Source: Epinephelus fuscoguttatus (Eukaryota > Chordata > Actinopteri > Perciformes > Serranidae). From it: a stretch of 64,000 bases of DNA. The stretch lies in assembly GCF_011397635.1 (NCBI RefSeq), contig NC_064761.1, positions 28,375,643 through 28,439,642 of the forward strand. Reading direction: 5' to 3'. The notes under the pieces were generated by a model. It had not been told where the DNA came from. It searched no databases and saw nothing but the letters and a program-made list of their open reading frames with translations. The position numbers and the translations under genes were made by a program. Shown piece by piece: positions 47,301-57,400 of the stretch (position 1 is its first letter; each line of letters begins with the position of its first letter).

Positions 47301-50086
47301 TCATCACCCCTCCACTCCCAATAAATAGATGGGGATGAGAGGCAATACTGAAATTTATTATTTTTCACTTCCGTCTGTCTGTCAGTGCAAGATTTCATAA
47401 CTGCCTGTGGCCAACTCGCAGACTCATTTATATTGTATTGATGAAGCACATTTATGCCTCCAGTTCATATGCACCATTGGTTCTGTCAATTCTGGAATTA
47501 CTTTTATTTTTTCCACTAAAGGTTGAATATAGAGGAAAAATGAATGTTTTGATGGAGGAAACAGTATGTTGTTGTACACAATGTACTGGTAGTTTCATCT
47601 TGGCGTCAGCTCTTACATCTTGTGTTGTGTTACAGCACAGACTAGTGGACAAAGGGTATACCTGTGACAACCTCTTGAAAAAAGACAGGCATTGTTTGGA
47701 AGTTAGATGATTTAGATTTTGATAATCAATGAATTTTTAAAGTCATTTTCCAAGCGAAAAGAAAATCTGGATACAGCCTCACTAATGTGTGGAATTGCAA
47801 AATTTCTGTATTTTATATTATTGAAATCCAGTATCTTCTTTTAGAGTTATGATTACATATCATATATAATTTGAAAATAAACAAGATGCCTTCATTTACA
47901 TTTATCATTACTTTGTATGACCTTCTTATATACTATATTATGACATTTATACTATGACATTTTTATGTACTATACTATGACATTTTTGATATTTTTATGT
48001 CATACTGTACTATAACATTTTTTAACATACTATACTGTGACATTTTTATATCATACTATAGTATGACATTTTTATGTCATACTATACTGACATTTTTGAT
48101 ATTTTTGTCATACTGTACTATAACATTTTTTTTTAACATACTATACTGTGACATTTGTATATCGTATTATATTATGACATTTTTACGTCATACTATACTA
48201 TGACATTTTTGATATTTTTATGTCATACTGTACTATAACATTTTTTTTAACATTCTATACTGTGACATTTGTATATCATACTATAGTATGACCTTTTTAA
48301 TATTTTTATGTCATACTGTACTATAACATTTTTTTTAACATTCTATACTGTGACATTTGTATATCATACTATAGTATGACCTTTTTAATATTTTTATGTC
48401 ATACTGTACTATAACATTTTTTTTAACATTCTATACTGTGATATTTGTATATCATACTGTACTATAACATTTTTTTTAACATTCTATACTGTGATATTTG
48501 TATATCATACTATAGTATGACCTTTTTAATATTTTTATGTCATACTGTACTATAACATTTTTTTTAACATTCTATACTATGACATTTGTATATCATACTA
48601 TAGTATGACCTTTTTAATATTTTTATGTCATACTGTACTATAACATTTTTTTTAACATTCTATACTGTGATATTTGTATATCATACTATAGTATGACCTT
48701 TTTAATATTTTTATGTCATACTGTACTATAACATTTTTTTTAACATTCTATACTGTGACATTTTTATATCATACTATAGTATGACCTTTTTGATATTTTT
48801 ATGTCATACTGTACTATAACATTTTTTTTAACATACTATACTGTGACATTTGTATATCGTATTATGACATTTTTAATATTTTTATGTCATACTGTACTAT
48901 AACTTTTTTAACATACTATACTAGGACATTTTTTTGACATTTTTATGTCATACTGTACTATAACATTTTTTAACATACTATACTAGGACATTTTTATATC
49001 ATACTATAGTATGACATTTTTGATATTTTTATGTCATACTGTACTATAACATTTTTTAACATACTATACTGACATTTTTATATCATATTATATTATGACA
49101 TTTTTACATCATACTATACTATGACATTTTTACGTCATACTATACTATAGCATTTTTTTTAACATACTATACTGTGACATTTTTATATCATACTATAGTA
49201 TGACATTTTTAATATTTTTATGTCATACTGTACTATAGCATTTTTTTTAACATACTATACTGTGACATTTGTATATCGTATTATGACATTTTTACGTCAT
49301 ACTATAGTATGACATTTTTGACATTTTCATGACATACTATATTAGGACATTTTTTTTTTACATTTTTATGTCATACTGTACTATAACATTTTTATAACAT
49401 ACTATACTGTGACATTTTTTTTAAATACTGTGACATTTTTATATCATATTATACTATGACATTTTTGACATTTTTATGTCGTACTATACTATGAAATTTT
49501 TGACATTTTTATGACATACTATACTAGGACTTTTTTTTGACATTTTTATATCATACCATACTGTGACATTTTTATATCATACTGTAGTGTGGCTTTTGAT
49601 GACATTTTTATGGCTTACTATTCTTTTATGGATTACTATTCTTTTTATAACATACATACTATACTATTTTTTTAGTAGAGAAAGAAACTATGGCATACTA
49701 TGACTATTAAGAAACTATGGCATACTATGACATTTTTACCTTTTTATTCAACTATTTCAACTATGCTATGAACTTTTTTTTTTTTTTTAAACTTTTTTGT
49801 GGTATACTTTATAACAACCTTTATGACATTTCATGGCACATTATTCTATGAGTTTTACTTTGACTTACTATGTCAGTCCTCTTCGATGCAGGTATATGTG
49901 ATTCTAACTCAGTTAAGTAAGTTCATTATGTTTTTTAGATGTCTTTTTTTGGTGTTTCTTTTCTTTAGGCTTCAGACCCATCAGCTCAGTCCATCCTACA
50001 GCGAGCAGATCCACAGCCGAGTCCAGAGGATTCTGCAGACACACAAAACCACCTGGGACCACCACCAAATGACCTTTGACCTTTGA
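32233..50086 (+). CDS. spata6: spata6, spermatogenesis-associated protein 6, complete
   Basis: Eleven coding exons join into 456 residues with every phase consistent. Residues about 17-150 form the conserved SPATA6 N-terminal domain: [41 protein letters not shown] and [18 protein letters not shown] are recognisable. Residues about 276-305 hold the second conserved block, [20 protein letters not shown]. The C-terminal exon, [14 protein letters not shown], also fits. Mammalian SPATA6 is about 490 residues, so the length is normal. In mouse the protein is needed for the connecting piece joining sperm head and tail; activity in fish is inferred from homology. The start ATG at 32233 was chosen because it opens the frame that gives [10 protein letters not shown]; an overlapping ATG four bases upstream hits a stop within 14 codons. 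Introns hold MITEs, a SINE and a large satellite. Confidence 0.93.
32317..33051. other. spata6 intron 1, no element recognised
   Basis: The first 400 bp are rich in AGCTAGC/TAACGTTA words, common in introns near fish gene starts. No exon. Confidence 0.35.
33132..33239. mobile_element. 108-bp foldback element, perfect 48-bp arms
   Basis: 33132-33179 is the exact reverse complement of 33192-33239, with a 12-base loop (cgtctgtggaca) that repeats a word from within the arm. The outermost bases are CCCACTGAGC and GCTCAGTGGG. GTGT stands directly on both sides (33128-33131 and 33240-33243), a 4-bp target duplication. The host MITE continues normally on either side. There is no coding capacity; the arms would fold into a 48-bp duplex RNA or DNA hairpin. 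Confidence 0.85.
33299..33491 (+). mobile_element. tRNA-derived SINE with intact target duplications
   Basis: The tRNA-like head has A box TGGCTTAGTGG (33310-33320) and B box GGTTCGACTCC (33365-33375). The body is short and ends in a 20-base A tract. The 15-bp direct repeat agaatgagccactta flanks it exactly at 33284-33298 and 33492-33506. The perfect duplications and long A tract suggest a fairly recent insertion into the older MITE. It is not a tRNA gene, because the acceptor pairing and 3' end are missing. Confidence 0.88.
33536..34235. other. spata6 intron 1, no gene seen
   Basis: Intron with A-rich stretches (33840-33900) and no recognised exon or element. Confidence 0.3.
34236..34440 (+). 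mobile_element. TTAAAGGTC-family MITE, right part only
   Basis: Runs from about gggtcctctttcactgagtt through aaatcaaacactggctct to gatgcccctaaatcctacac and ggagctttaa, the right end of the family. The left end is missing. Confidence 0.55.
34717..34854 (+). CDS. spata6: spata6 coding exon 2
   Basis: 46 codons, [18 protein letters not shown] to HKMVFAK; phase 0 at both ends; acceptor gtgtgcag, donor gtgaga. Core of the SPATA6 N-terminal domain. Confidence 0.93.
35329..35377 (+). CDS. spata6: spata6 coding exon 3
   Basis: 49 bp, [16 protein letters not shown] plus one base; acceptor ttttaccag, donor gtaaac. Confidence 0.92.
35506..35547 (+). CDS. spata6: spata6 coding exon 4
   Basis: 42 bp, completes an Ala codon, then [13 protein letters not shown] and one base; acceptor cctcttag, donor gtacgc. 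Too short for open-frame detection; found from splice signals and family sequence. Confidence 0.9.
35687..35811 (+). CDS. spata6: spata6 coding exon 5
   Basis: 125 bp, [20 protein letters not shown] to MKRSSSFP; acceptor gtttttag, donor gtaggc. Confidence 0.9.
35812..37261. other. spata6 intron 5, left part
   Basis: No exon. 36775-36842 on the minus strand looks tRNA-like (see next entry). Confidence 0.35.
36775..36842 (-). repeat. tRNA-like SINE head or decayed tRNA-derived sequence
   Basis: The minus strand reads ggcctccctagtgtaatggt and then a B-box-like GGCTCGAATCC. The A-box-like TAGTGTAATGG and the B box are correctly spaced, but no acceptor stem closes. It is probably the head of a decayed SINE. 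Confidence 0.35.
37262..37507 (-). mobile_element. TTAAAGG-family MITE copy, minus orientation
   Basis: The right edge aaatgctacacacttgtcctttaa is the family terminus. Inside are gttaggtgagttacaccaga, gaaacactgtagaaacatg and the gcttatacactagtgaaaacataacta stretch. The far end is not identified. Confidence 0.5.
37508..38443. other. spata6 intron 5, right part, no gene seen
   Basis: Pyrimidine-rich DNA around 38020-38120; otherwise nothing recognised. Ends in a CT tract and TAG acceptor. Confidence 0.35.
38444..38524 (+). CDS. spata6: spata6 coding exon 6
   Basis: 27 codons, [20 protein letters not shown] to WPASS; phase 0; acceptor ctctctag, donor gtaagt. Confidence 0.92.
38525..40289. other. 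spata6 intron 6, left part, no gene seen
   Basis: No exon or intact element recognised. 39880-40080 has balanced composition and no repeat features. Confidence 0.35.
40290..40870 (+). repeat. Dispersed fish repeat, uninterrupted copy
   Basis: Contains ggtcctgactgaaatatctc, caattgttggatggat, gatcccctgactcttcc, cagcctcactttgtgttta and gcatgttagtatcatgg in the order seen in the interrupted copy at 24541-26015. Confidence 0.6.
40871..41549. other. spata6 intron 6, possible conserved element
   Basis: 41060-41300 lacks repeat words and has AT-rich transcription-factor-like stretches (caattaac, gatttagctaatgg). This is suggestive only. Confidence 0.3.
41550..41978 (+). CDS. spata6: spata6 coding exon 7 (largest)
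   Basis: 143 codons. Begins [18 protein letters not shown], a Ser/Thr/basic low-complexity linker, and ends with the conserved block [20 protein letters not shown], then LGPHHFRKE and QPPFL. Acceptor attccctag; donor gttagt, a less common but functional form. Confidence 0.92.
41979..43335. other. spata6 intron 7, possible conserved element
   Basis: 42230-42800 has no repeat hallmark and contains several AATTAA/TAATTG words. No exon recognised. Confidence 0.3.
43336..43438 (+). CDS. spata6: spata6 coding exon 8
   Basis: 103 bp, [20 protein letters not shown] to FRADHT plus one base. Ser-rich linker; acceptor tatcccag, donor gtaggc. Confidence 0.88.
43502..44420. mobile_element. GTGGGCGATGTAT-type repeat, hAT-like, diverged
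   Basis: The left edge taggggtgggcgatgtatcg and the right region aaatatcgtgatatatatatcg with tggcaatatag resemble the ends of a fish non-autonomous element. Internally, about 43820-43925 and 44030-44130 are related duplicates (gcaaccacg(t/g)agca, atatgaact, gagctgtt). Boundaries are approximate. Confidence 0.4.
44630..45480. repeat. Two-unit diverged tandem repeat
   Basis: Units at about 44690-44900 and 45115-45330 share tgacgtcaaaaa/tgaagccaaaaa, cattaacttgaatggggctaaa/ggataaaa and a tt(t/g)gatcgtgacgctcttcttgac-like end. This appears to be an old dispersed repeat. No coding potential. Confidence 0.45.
45667..45707 (+). CDS. spata6: spata6 coding exon 9
   Basis: 41 bp, completes Asp, then [13 protein letters not shown]; acceptor cattgtag, donor gtaagt. 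Found from splice signals and phase continuity with exons 8 and 10. Confidence 0.82.
45949..46109 (+). CDS. spata6: spata6 coding exon 10
   Basis: 161 bp, [20 protein letters not shown] to NLSQSLRE plus two bases; acceptor tctttcag, donor gtaaac. Polar, Ser-rich. Confidence 0.88.
46110..47919. other. spata6 last intron, left part
   Basis: No exon. 46760-47340 shows no repeat words and includes a long minus-strand open frame (157 codons, 47138-46665) with no recognised domain. Possibly a conserved non-coding block. Confidence 0.3.
47920..49790. repeat. Satellite array 1, CATACTATACTATGAC family, 88-bp units
   Basis: About 1.9 kb of AT-rich tandem repeat in the last spata6 intron. Basic words are catactatact(a/g)tgacattttt. 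Between about 48223 and 48890 the starts of catactgtactataacatt fall at 48223, 48312, 48400, 48453, 48541, 48629, 48717 and 48805. This is an 88-bp higher-order unit with one 53-bp deleted unit. Each full unit also carries CATACTATAGTATG, a 14-bp perfect palindrome. Outside this core the repeats are less regular. Open frames here are meaningless. Confidence 0.93.
49969..50086 (+). CDS. spata6: spata6 last coding exon
   Basis: 118 bp; completes Arg, then [37 protein letters not shown] and TGA. Acceptor tttctttag lies 180 bp after the satellite array. The [12 protein letters not shown] core corresponds to the SPATA6 C-terminus. Confidence 0.88.
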
Positions 50087-51235
50087 CCTGATCTGCCCAC
50101 AATGTGACCAAACAACTGAGTTTCCAATACAAAGACTATTCAGTGTTAAACCAATCACTGTAGTAATGCATACTTTAAATTCAAACTCTGTAGGAGAGGA
50201 TGCACACAGAGACATTAACACACCTTCTTAACATCACAATTTTATCATTTAGAGAGTCAAAACATCTCACATGCATGTCTTCATTTCTCTCTATTTGACG
50301 TTCATTTAAATTTAAAACCTTTCTGAGCCGTGTTTGTTGTTGTTACCCTTTGAAAAAGCAGGAAATGTGCAGGGGTTACATTCAAAAGCATAGCAGCACT
50401 ACCTCCCTCCGACCCATCAGCTGGACTGTTTTTGTTTTTTGTTTTTTTATTTTAAAAAAAATGCCCGATGATGTAACCAAACAGAGACATTGTTGCATTT
50501 CTCTAAAGCTGTGTGTGAAATTGGCTCGGGTATAAAGAAGCAACATTTTTTGTGTGTGTATGGGAAGAAGACATGGATGCAAGCTGCAGCTGTTAAGGGC
50601 TCATCTCTCACAACACAAAAGACAGACAAGAAGGTAGCCAAGAGCCACCGCTGGGAACCAGCAGCTACAATAGAGTGAAGAGATACAAGAGAAAGGAGGA
50701 AAAAAAGTAATCCTGGATGAAGAGCAGGAGACCCCAAAAAATCAGCCTCAACATAAATTACTACAGTTATTCAGATCCATAGTGTTCAAGTGAACGAGTG
50801 TTTGTTTGTGCTTATCAGAGCTCATCTGCTCATGAACACTTCACCTGTGTGACAGTGTTTCATTCAATCAAAAGAGCTAAATAACAACTTTTATAAAATG
50901 AAATACAGCTGTGTTATGTGCTCTCTTCATAGTTGTACCTGCAAATTAATTTATTTCTGAATGAAACCAAATATAGAACATGTATTTATTCTGCAGGAGG
51001 GATTTAGTAATATAGTGAATAATGATGGTCTCGGACTTTCGGCGATGCTGTGGGTACACTTTAACTAATGTACAACCGGGATTAAAAAGCTAAATTCCAA
51101 TCATGTTCCTGTCTCTGACTCATATTGGCCAAGAGTTCAAGAAGCTACAATGCAAAACTGTACTTCTCTTTACATGTCAGTTTTCATAGCCTGCATCTGC
51201 TTCTTTGTCTTTAATACCAGTAACTACGTCTGAAA
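50087..51235 (+). other. spata6: spata6 3' UTR and downstream
   Basis: Non-coding. ATTAAA at 51081-51086 is a plausible polyadenylation signal about 1 kb after the stop. Open frames on both strands (up to 96 codons) have no family resemblance. Confidence 0.5.
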
Positions 51236-51284
51236 ACATGACATAATTGAACTTGAACTTGAACTTGAAATATTGTCATTTTTT

Positions 51285-53045
51285 TTTTCCTTATTTGACA
51301 TACTGTACCATGACTTTTTTGTATGACATACTGTACTATGTCCTTTTTTATAACATACCATACTATGACCTTTTTTGACATACTATACCATGACCTTTTT
51401 CTCGACATAAAATACTATGACCTTATTTGACATACTATGATTTTTTTCGTCATGCTTTTCTATAACTTTTTTTGACATACTATATTGTAACTTTTTTCAT
51501 CATACAATACTATGACCTTTTTCATTATACTATACCATGACTTTTTTTCGACATAGTATCTTGACTTACACTATGATGTTTTTTCATGATTTTTGACGAC
51601 ATGCTATACTATGACGTTTTTTTCTTGATTTTGGACGACATGCTATACTATGACATTTTTTTCATGATTTTGGACGACATGCTATACTATGACGTTTTTT
51701 CATAATTTTGGACGACATGCTACAAAAATGCTATAATATGTTTTTTTTTATTTTGGACTACTATGACGTTTTTTTCTTCATGATTGTTGATGACGTGACT
51801 TTTTTTCATGATTTTTGACGACATGCTATACTATGACGTTTTTTTCTTGATTTTGGACGACATGCTATACTATAACGTTTTTTCATGATTTTGGACAACA
51901 TGGTATACAGTGACATTTTTTCATGATTTTGGACGACATGCTATACTATGACTTTTTTTTCATGATTTTGGACGACATGCTATACTATGACTTTTTTTTC
52001 ATGATTTTGGACGACTTGCTATACTATGACGTTTTTTTAATTATTTTTGACGACTATGACGTTTTTTTCTTCATGATTGTTGATGGCGAGCTTTTTTTCA
52101 TGATTTTTGACGACATACTATACTATGACGTTTTTTTCTTGATTTTGGACGACATGCTATACTATGACATTTTTTTCATGATTTTGGACGACATGCTATA
52201 CTATGACTTTTTTTCATGATTTTGGACGACATGCTATACTATGACATTTTTTCATGATTTTGGACGACATGCTATACTATGACATTTTTTCATGATTTTG
52301 GACGACATGCTATACTATGACTTTTTTTCATGATTTTGGACGACATGCTATACTATGACATTTTTTCATGATTTTGGACGACATGCTATACTATGACATT
52401 TTTTCATGATTTTGGACGACATGCTATACTATGACGTTTTTTCTTGATTTTGGACGACACGCTGTACTGTGACGTTTTTCATGATTTTGGACGACACGCT
52501 ATACTATGACATTTTTTCATGGTTTTGGACAACATGCTGTACTGTGACGTTTTTCATGATTTTGGACGACATGCTATACTATGACATTTTTTCATTATTT
52601 TGGACGACATGCTATACTACGACGTTTTTCCATGATTTTTGAGGACATGCTATACTATGACATTTTTTCATGATTTTTGAGGACGTGCTATACTAAGACA
52701 TTTTTTCATGATTTTGGACGACATGCTATACTATGAATTTTTGGACATACTATGCTATGACCGTTATGTAGACATATTTTGACGTTTTTTTCAACACTTC
52801 ACTATGCCTCATTTTCAACATACTATACTGTGACTTTGACATACTATGGCGTTTTTTCAACATACTTTACCATGTATCTTTTTTTTTTTTGGACAATGGC
52901 TTTTTCTCGACATATTACACTATGACTTTTTTTCCGACATACTATACTATGACTGTTTTTTGGCAAACTATACTATGACTTTTTTTTTTGGCATACTGTA
53001 CTATTGACTTTTTTTTGGCATACTGTACTATGATTTTTTTATGCA
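51285..53045. repeat. Satellite array 2, 37/38-bp units
   Basis: This lies between the convergent 3' ends of spata6 and dnttip2. The core is catgattttggacgacatg followed by ctatactatgac and T6-8, at 37-38 bp spacing (for example 52215, 52252, 52290). The edges (51290-51540, 52730-53045) use simpler catactatactatgac-ttttt units like those of arrays 1 and 3. A 98-codon frame at 51923-52219 is only the repeat read as M-I-L-D-D-M-L-Y-Y-D. Confidence 0.93.
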
Positions 53046-53389
53046 TTTTTTACATCAAGGTAGCACAAATGCAATTTGAATATTCATATACATACCATGT
53101 TTAAAAATATATTCCATTTTAAATATCAGTATTACATTGTAAATTACATAAAGTGAGTGTGCCCTGAAATGTTCATATTAGCATCAGTGATAAATTTCCA
53201 AATATTCATGTTTAATGTGCTGCTTATACTTCAGCCAAAGTCCGTCAGTTTCCTAAATACATTGTTTAGTGGTTTTCTTTTATTCCCTTGATTTTGTGAT
53301 CAGTTTAAGATCATTTTCCATTGTTTTCAGAATTACTAAAACAGCAACATATGCCAGAAACAGCCAGAAATGGAGTGTTCATGGCATGA
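53046..53389. other. spata6-dnttip2 intergenic, no gene seen
   Basis: AT-rich, nothing recognised. Confidence 0.35.
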
Positions 53390-53921
53390 TTTCATTAGTC
53401 AAAAAATCTCCTGAAACCAAGAATTGTCACTATCCCATCATAGCGACATGGGGAGCAGGCTCTCTTCTACAGTAGCCTAGAATGGACAAACCAAACACTC
53501 ACTTTTTGTATTTTTAAATTTAATTTTATATACTTAATTAATCACCGTGAGGGGAAATTCAATTTCTTTCACTCTTTTTGTCATTAACACACAGGTCCGA
53601 AAGACACGCACATGCACAAAGTGTAGAGATATCAGAGTGAGGGGGCTGCCTTGCTCAAGGGCACCTCGGCAGTGCCCAGGAGGTGAACTGGCACCTCTCC
53701 AGCCACCAGTCCACGCTCCATAATTGGTCCGGACGGGACTCGAACAGGCGACCCTCCGGTTCCCAACCCAAGTCCCTATGGACTGAGCTACATTGCCTGG
53801 AGGCCACCGTAGGTTTTCCTACATGCTTAGAAACGGAGAGTTAAGGGGAGGGGTATTCAGTTGGTTACAGCTGCAATATAAGCACTAGATGCCACTAAAT
53901 CCGACACGATGCTTCTTTTAA
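53390..53921 (+). mobile_element. TTAAAGGTC-family MITE split by a SINE
   Basis: The left block (cttctacagtagcctagaat, then acaaaccaaacactcac, about 53464-53502) and right block (aggccaccgtaggttttcct, then gatgccactaaatccgacac, 53801-53910) are consecutive parts of the family consensus as I recall it. A minus-strand SINE sits between them. Confidence 0.6.
53515..53800 (-). mobile_element. tRNA-derived SINE, minus strand, nested in MITE
   Basis: On the minus strand the head reads gtagctcagtccatagggac, followed by a B box TGTTCGAGTCCCG (plus about 53735-53747). The body is cactgccgaggtgcccttga-type. The tail is gaatttcccctcacggtgat with a tattaa-like end shared with fish LINE 3' ends. Transcription direction is opposite to spata6. 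Confidence 0.75.
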
Positions 53922-54091
53922 ACTTGTTAAAAATGTGAACTGAATGTATTAGAAATGTTCCCCCTCAGCATGACTCTATACATCATTCTATAGAAAGGAT
54001 CACCTCATTTGTCTGTCTTAATCATAAGATGACATGGTAATATTTCATCCAACAAGAAATGTTACAAGCCATACTTTAAGGATGTGATGAG

Positions 54092-54097
54092 TTTAAT
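54092..54097 (-). terminator. Possible dnttip2 polyadenylation signal (ATTAAA)
   Basis: ATTAAA on the minus strand, 270 bp after the dnttip2 stop. It is a variant hexamer with no independent support. Confidence 0.35.
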
Positions 54098-54363
54098 TTA
54101 CAAGATGCTTTACAAACACACAGTCAAAAGTACTGTTACATTAATCTGATTCATGTATATTTAAAAAGACTGATTACTGTGCAGCAAAATCTTTGGAAGG
54201 TTAAAAAGACACTTCTTGTCAGTGTGAGCAGGTACACGTCCCTGGTAACTGTACAAAGCATGACTATTTTTGATATGATTCAAGAATCCAAGTCCAGCAG
54301 TCTATAATATGAGTATCTATGAAAAGCCACTCAGTCAGTGCTCATCACATGAAGTCTTTAGAT

Positions 54364-54460
54364 TTACTTCTTATGGAATTTATTCTTTTTCTTGTTCCTC
54401 TTGCCAGCTCCTTGTGCTGCCTTCTCTGCCACTATGTGCTGGAACTTCTTTTTGTTTTTC
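54364..54460 (-). CDS. dnttip2: dnttip2 coding exon 7 (last)
   Basis: 97 bp. Completes Gln, then KNKKKFQHIVAEKAAQGAGK and a Lys/Asn-rich end to TAA. Acceptor (minus) cttctcttacag. Confidence 0.88.
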
Positions 54461-57400
54461 CTGTAAGAGAAGAGGAAAGTACATTTTATGTCTTCAGTGA
54501 TGAAATACATCTACACACACCTGACAATATACTGTGTAGCAAACTATTACTGCGCGATGTGCCCACACCCTGTATTTATAGCCACAGTGTGTTTTTATCA
54601 TTTGTTTTGTTCCTTTTCTCATACAGCATTATGCAGGTTTACCATAAGTGCTGTGGCTTTAAAATGTATTCTGTCACCCATCAGATGATAAATGTCAAGT
54701 TTATCATGGTTACAGACTGTATTTTGATAGCCATTATAAATACTGTGATACAACAGGTTTGAAATGTGGTACCTAGTATAGATTTGACTGTACATCACCT
54801 CAGCTGTCAATATTCGGTCAAACCATCAGTCAGTTTTATTGCTGAATCACTGTGAGATAATAAAGACAAATCCAGTCAAAGTGTTAGTCTGTGTTTTCAT
54901 TTCCACTTACTGTCTGAACTCAGCATCAGAGAGCAGCTCCTCCACCATGGTTCTCTTCCTCTCCTTCTTGGGAATACGGGAATGATAGAAGTCAACTGCG
55001 CTGTCCACCACTGTGCCAACCTGTGAACACATACAAAAAAAACAATTCCCCATGACGTACTATACTACTACTTTTTTCCGGCATACTATACTATGACTTT
55101 TTTTCGATATACTAAACTATGACCTTATTTGTCATACTATACTATGACCATTTTGTCATACTATGATATTTTTTGACATACTACACTCTGACTTTTTTTT
55201 CACCAACATACTATGACTTTTTTTTGACATACTATACTATGACCTTTTTTCATCATATTATACTGATTTTTTTTTTGACAAACTATACTATGACCATTTT
55301 TTAACATACTATACTATGCCTTTTTTTCAACGTACTATACTATGACTTTTTTCCGACCTACTATACTGACTTATTTCGATATACTATACGATGACTTTTT
55401 TTCCGACATACTATACTATGACCTTTTTAGAGGCACTGCAGATGGGCTGTGGTTGACCAGGGGAAGAATATGGAGTGAAACGAAGTTAAACAAATGTGAT
55501 TTATGCAGGGAAAATAAACAACCAACTGTCTGCTGATGCTACTCTGCTGACCTTTATTTCACAAAAATTCAACATGGATCGTTTTTCATATTGATCCTTC
55601 CCCAATTACTGATAATGTCTGGTAAAAAAAAATTGTGAGGCGGGGGACATTTCAAGGCGAACTATGACATCTGTTGAGTTTTTTTCTTTGTTTCTTTCCT
55701 TTTTTTTAAACAAGCAACAGTTCTCTCTCCTTTTAAACGAGATTTTTAATGTCAGTGTGTTCTCATTAGATGCTTTGCTGTTACACTGGAAAGTAATGTC
55801 AATTGGTGGCATATTTTATATTTATCATAATATAAAATAATCAGTATCAGTGCATTATTGGGGGTGAAATGTTGATACTTTATGAATATTGGGGAGTACT
55901 TGTACTGTCATGGCCATGTGAGCCCTTCCTTACTGAAGAGGATTTTTGAGGAACAGCTGACTCGTTTATTTACTAACCTGAAAATATTTGGGAAAGCCAT
56001 CTCTGTCATTCTTCTTGTAGAACCTCTTGGGATCCATGGAACCTCTCATCTTTAGGACTTGGAGATCTCCTTTCAGCTCCTGAGTGATCTCAGGGGCTTT
56101 CATATTGAACCAACCATCTCCTGTTGATTTTGCCCTCTCCGCCTGGGAAAAACAGTGATTTCAATTATTTAAAATGTGTTGTAAAAGCTTTTGGAGCACA
56201 GACTATAAATAAAAACTGTTGCTGTACTGTATTTATGATGACTACATGTTTAAGTTTTTGTGATTTAAGGGAAGTCCGTGTCCTTATAACTGACTCCACA
56301 AATACTGTGATCCATGTGATAAAACTTTAGAAGACAGTAGCACAGTGAGTCTATAAACCAAAGCATAACTTTGTAAAACTTACTCTGTGTTTTAACTTTA
56401 AGGCTTGTTTGGATTCACTGTACGGAGGCACAGCATCCTTCTTTTCAAAGTCTGGTCCCATCACACTCTTCTTCATCACCTGTGGAAAACAACAAAAACT
56501 GCAACACTGCAAAGCACCAAACTCCATCAGCGCCCCACTACTCAGAGATAAAAGGCCAAAGTCACAAAGGACTGGAAAGAGACCATGAATAACACCATCT
56601 CAGGTGTTATTGGATTTACTCGTCCTTGCATAACTATAAAGTTCATTATTCATTCTGCATCACAGATCACCTTCAAAAGGGAAAAAAAATCAATCACTTA
56701 TTTACCTCATCTTGGATCCTCTTTTCCTTTAGTTTTTGCAGCGAACTGGAGACAGGTTTTGATTTGCTGCCATCAAAATTGATGTATAAACCCCCGAGCT
56801 CCTTCACTCTGATGCCAGGGTCAATACGGCTGGACAACTCTTTCCTGAAACAAATTGGCAAAGAGAAAATTCTTCAGGAAGAGCTGTCCTGTCTCATTTC
56901 TCACCTCTGCACACAGTTATAATGATAATATATAACAATAATGAGTGTGGCTGAACTGTCTTTATGTGCAGAGTTCTGAAAGTCCGGAAATATTGTATTT
57001 TTTTCCTAATCCAAAATCCAAAGAAAAGACCAAAACCAAGGTCAAGAAGAGTATTAAGGGACAGACTAACTGCTGGTTTTGGTCTTCATGTGGAATTTGT
57101 TGAGGATAAGAAAAAAATAGAATAACACCAGCCCTTTAGGATCCATCTTTCTGTAGAACCAGCTATATTAATTTACAGACTTTGACTTATTTCTGCACAC
57201 AGTGAGTCTCTCCACTGGTTGATTTGAGTTTAAAAAATTGAACTACATATTTGTAAATTACTGGTCACGATTTGTGTCTTCAGAAAGAGCAAAAGGGTTG
57301 AGTGCCACAGACACCAACAGAAAGTGTTGTGAAACAGACACTGAAATTAAGCTTTTAAAGGAATAGTTTGAAAATTGGGATATATGCTTAATGTCTTTCC

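Noticed and set aside
47920..49790. CRISPR-like regular repeats
   Set aside because: Units are contiguous tandem repeats without unique spacers, in a vertebrate intron.
51923..52219. 98-codon frame with repeated M-I-L-D-D-M-L-Y-Y-D
   Set aside because: Translation of the 37/38-bp satellite.
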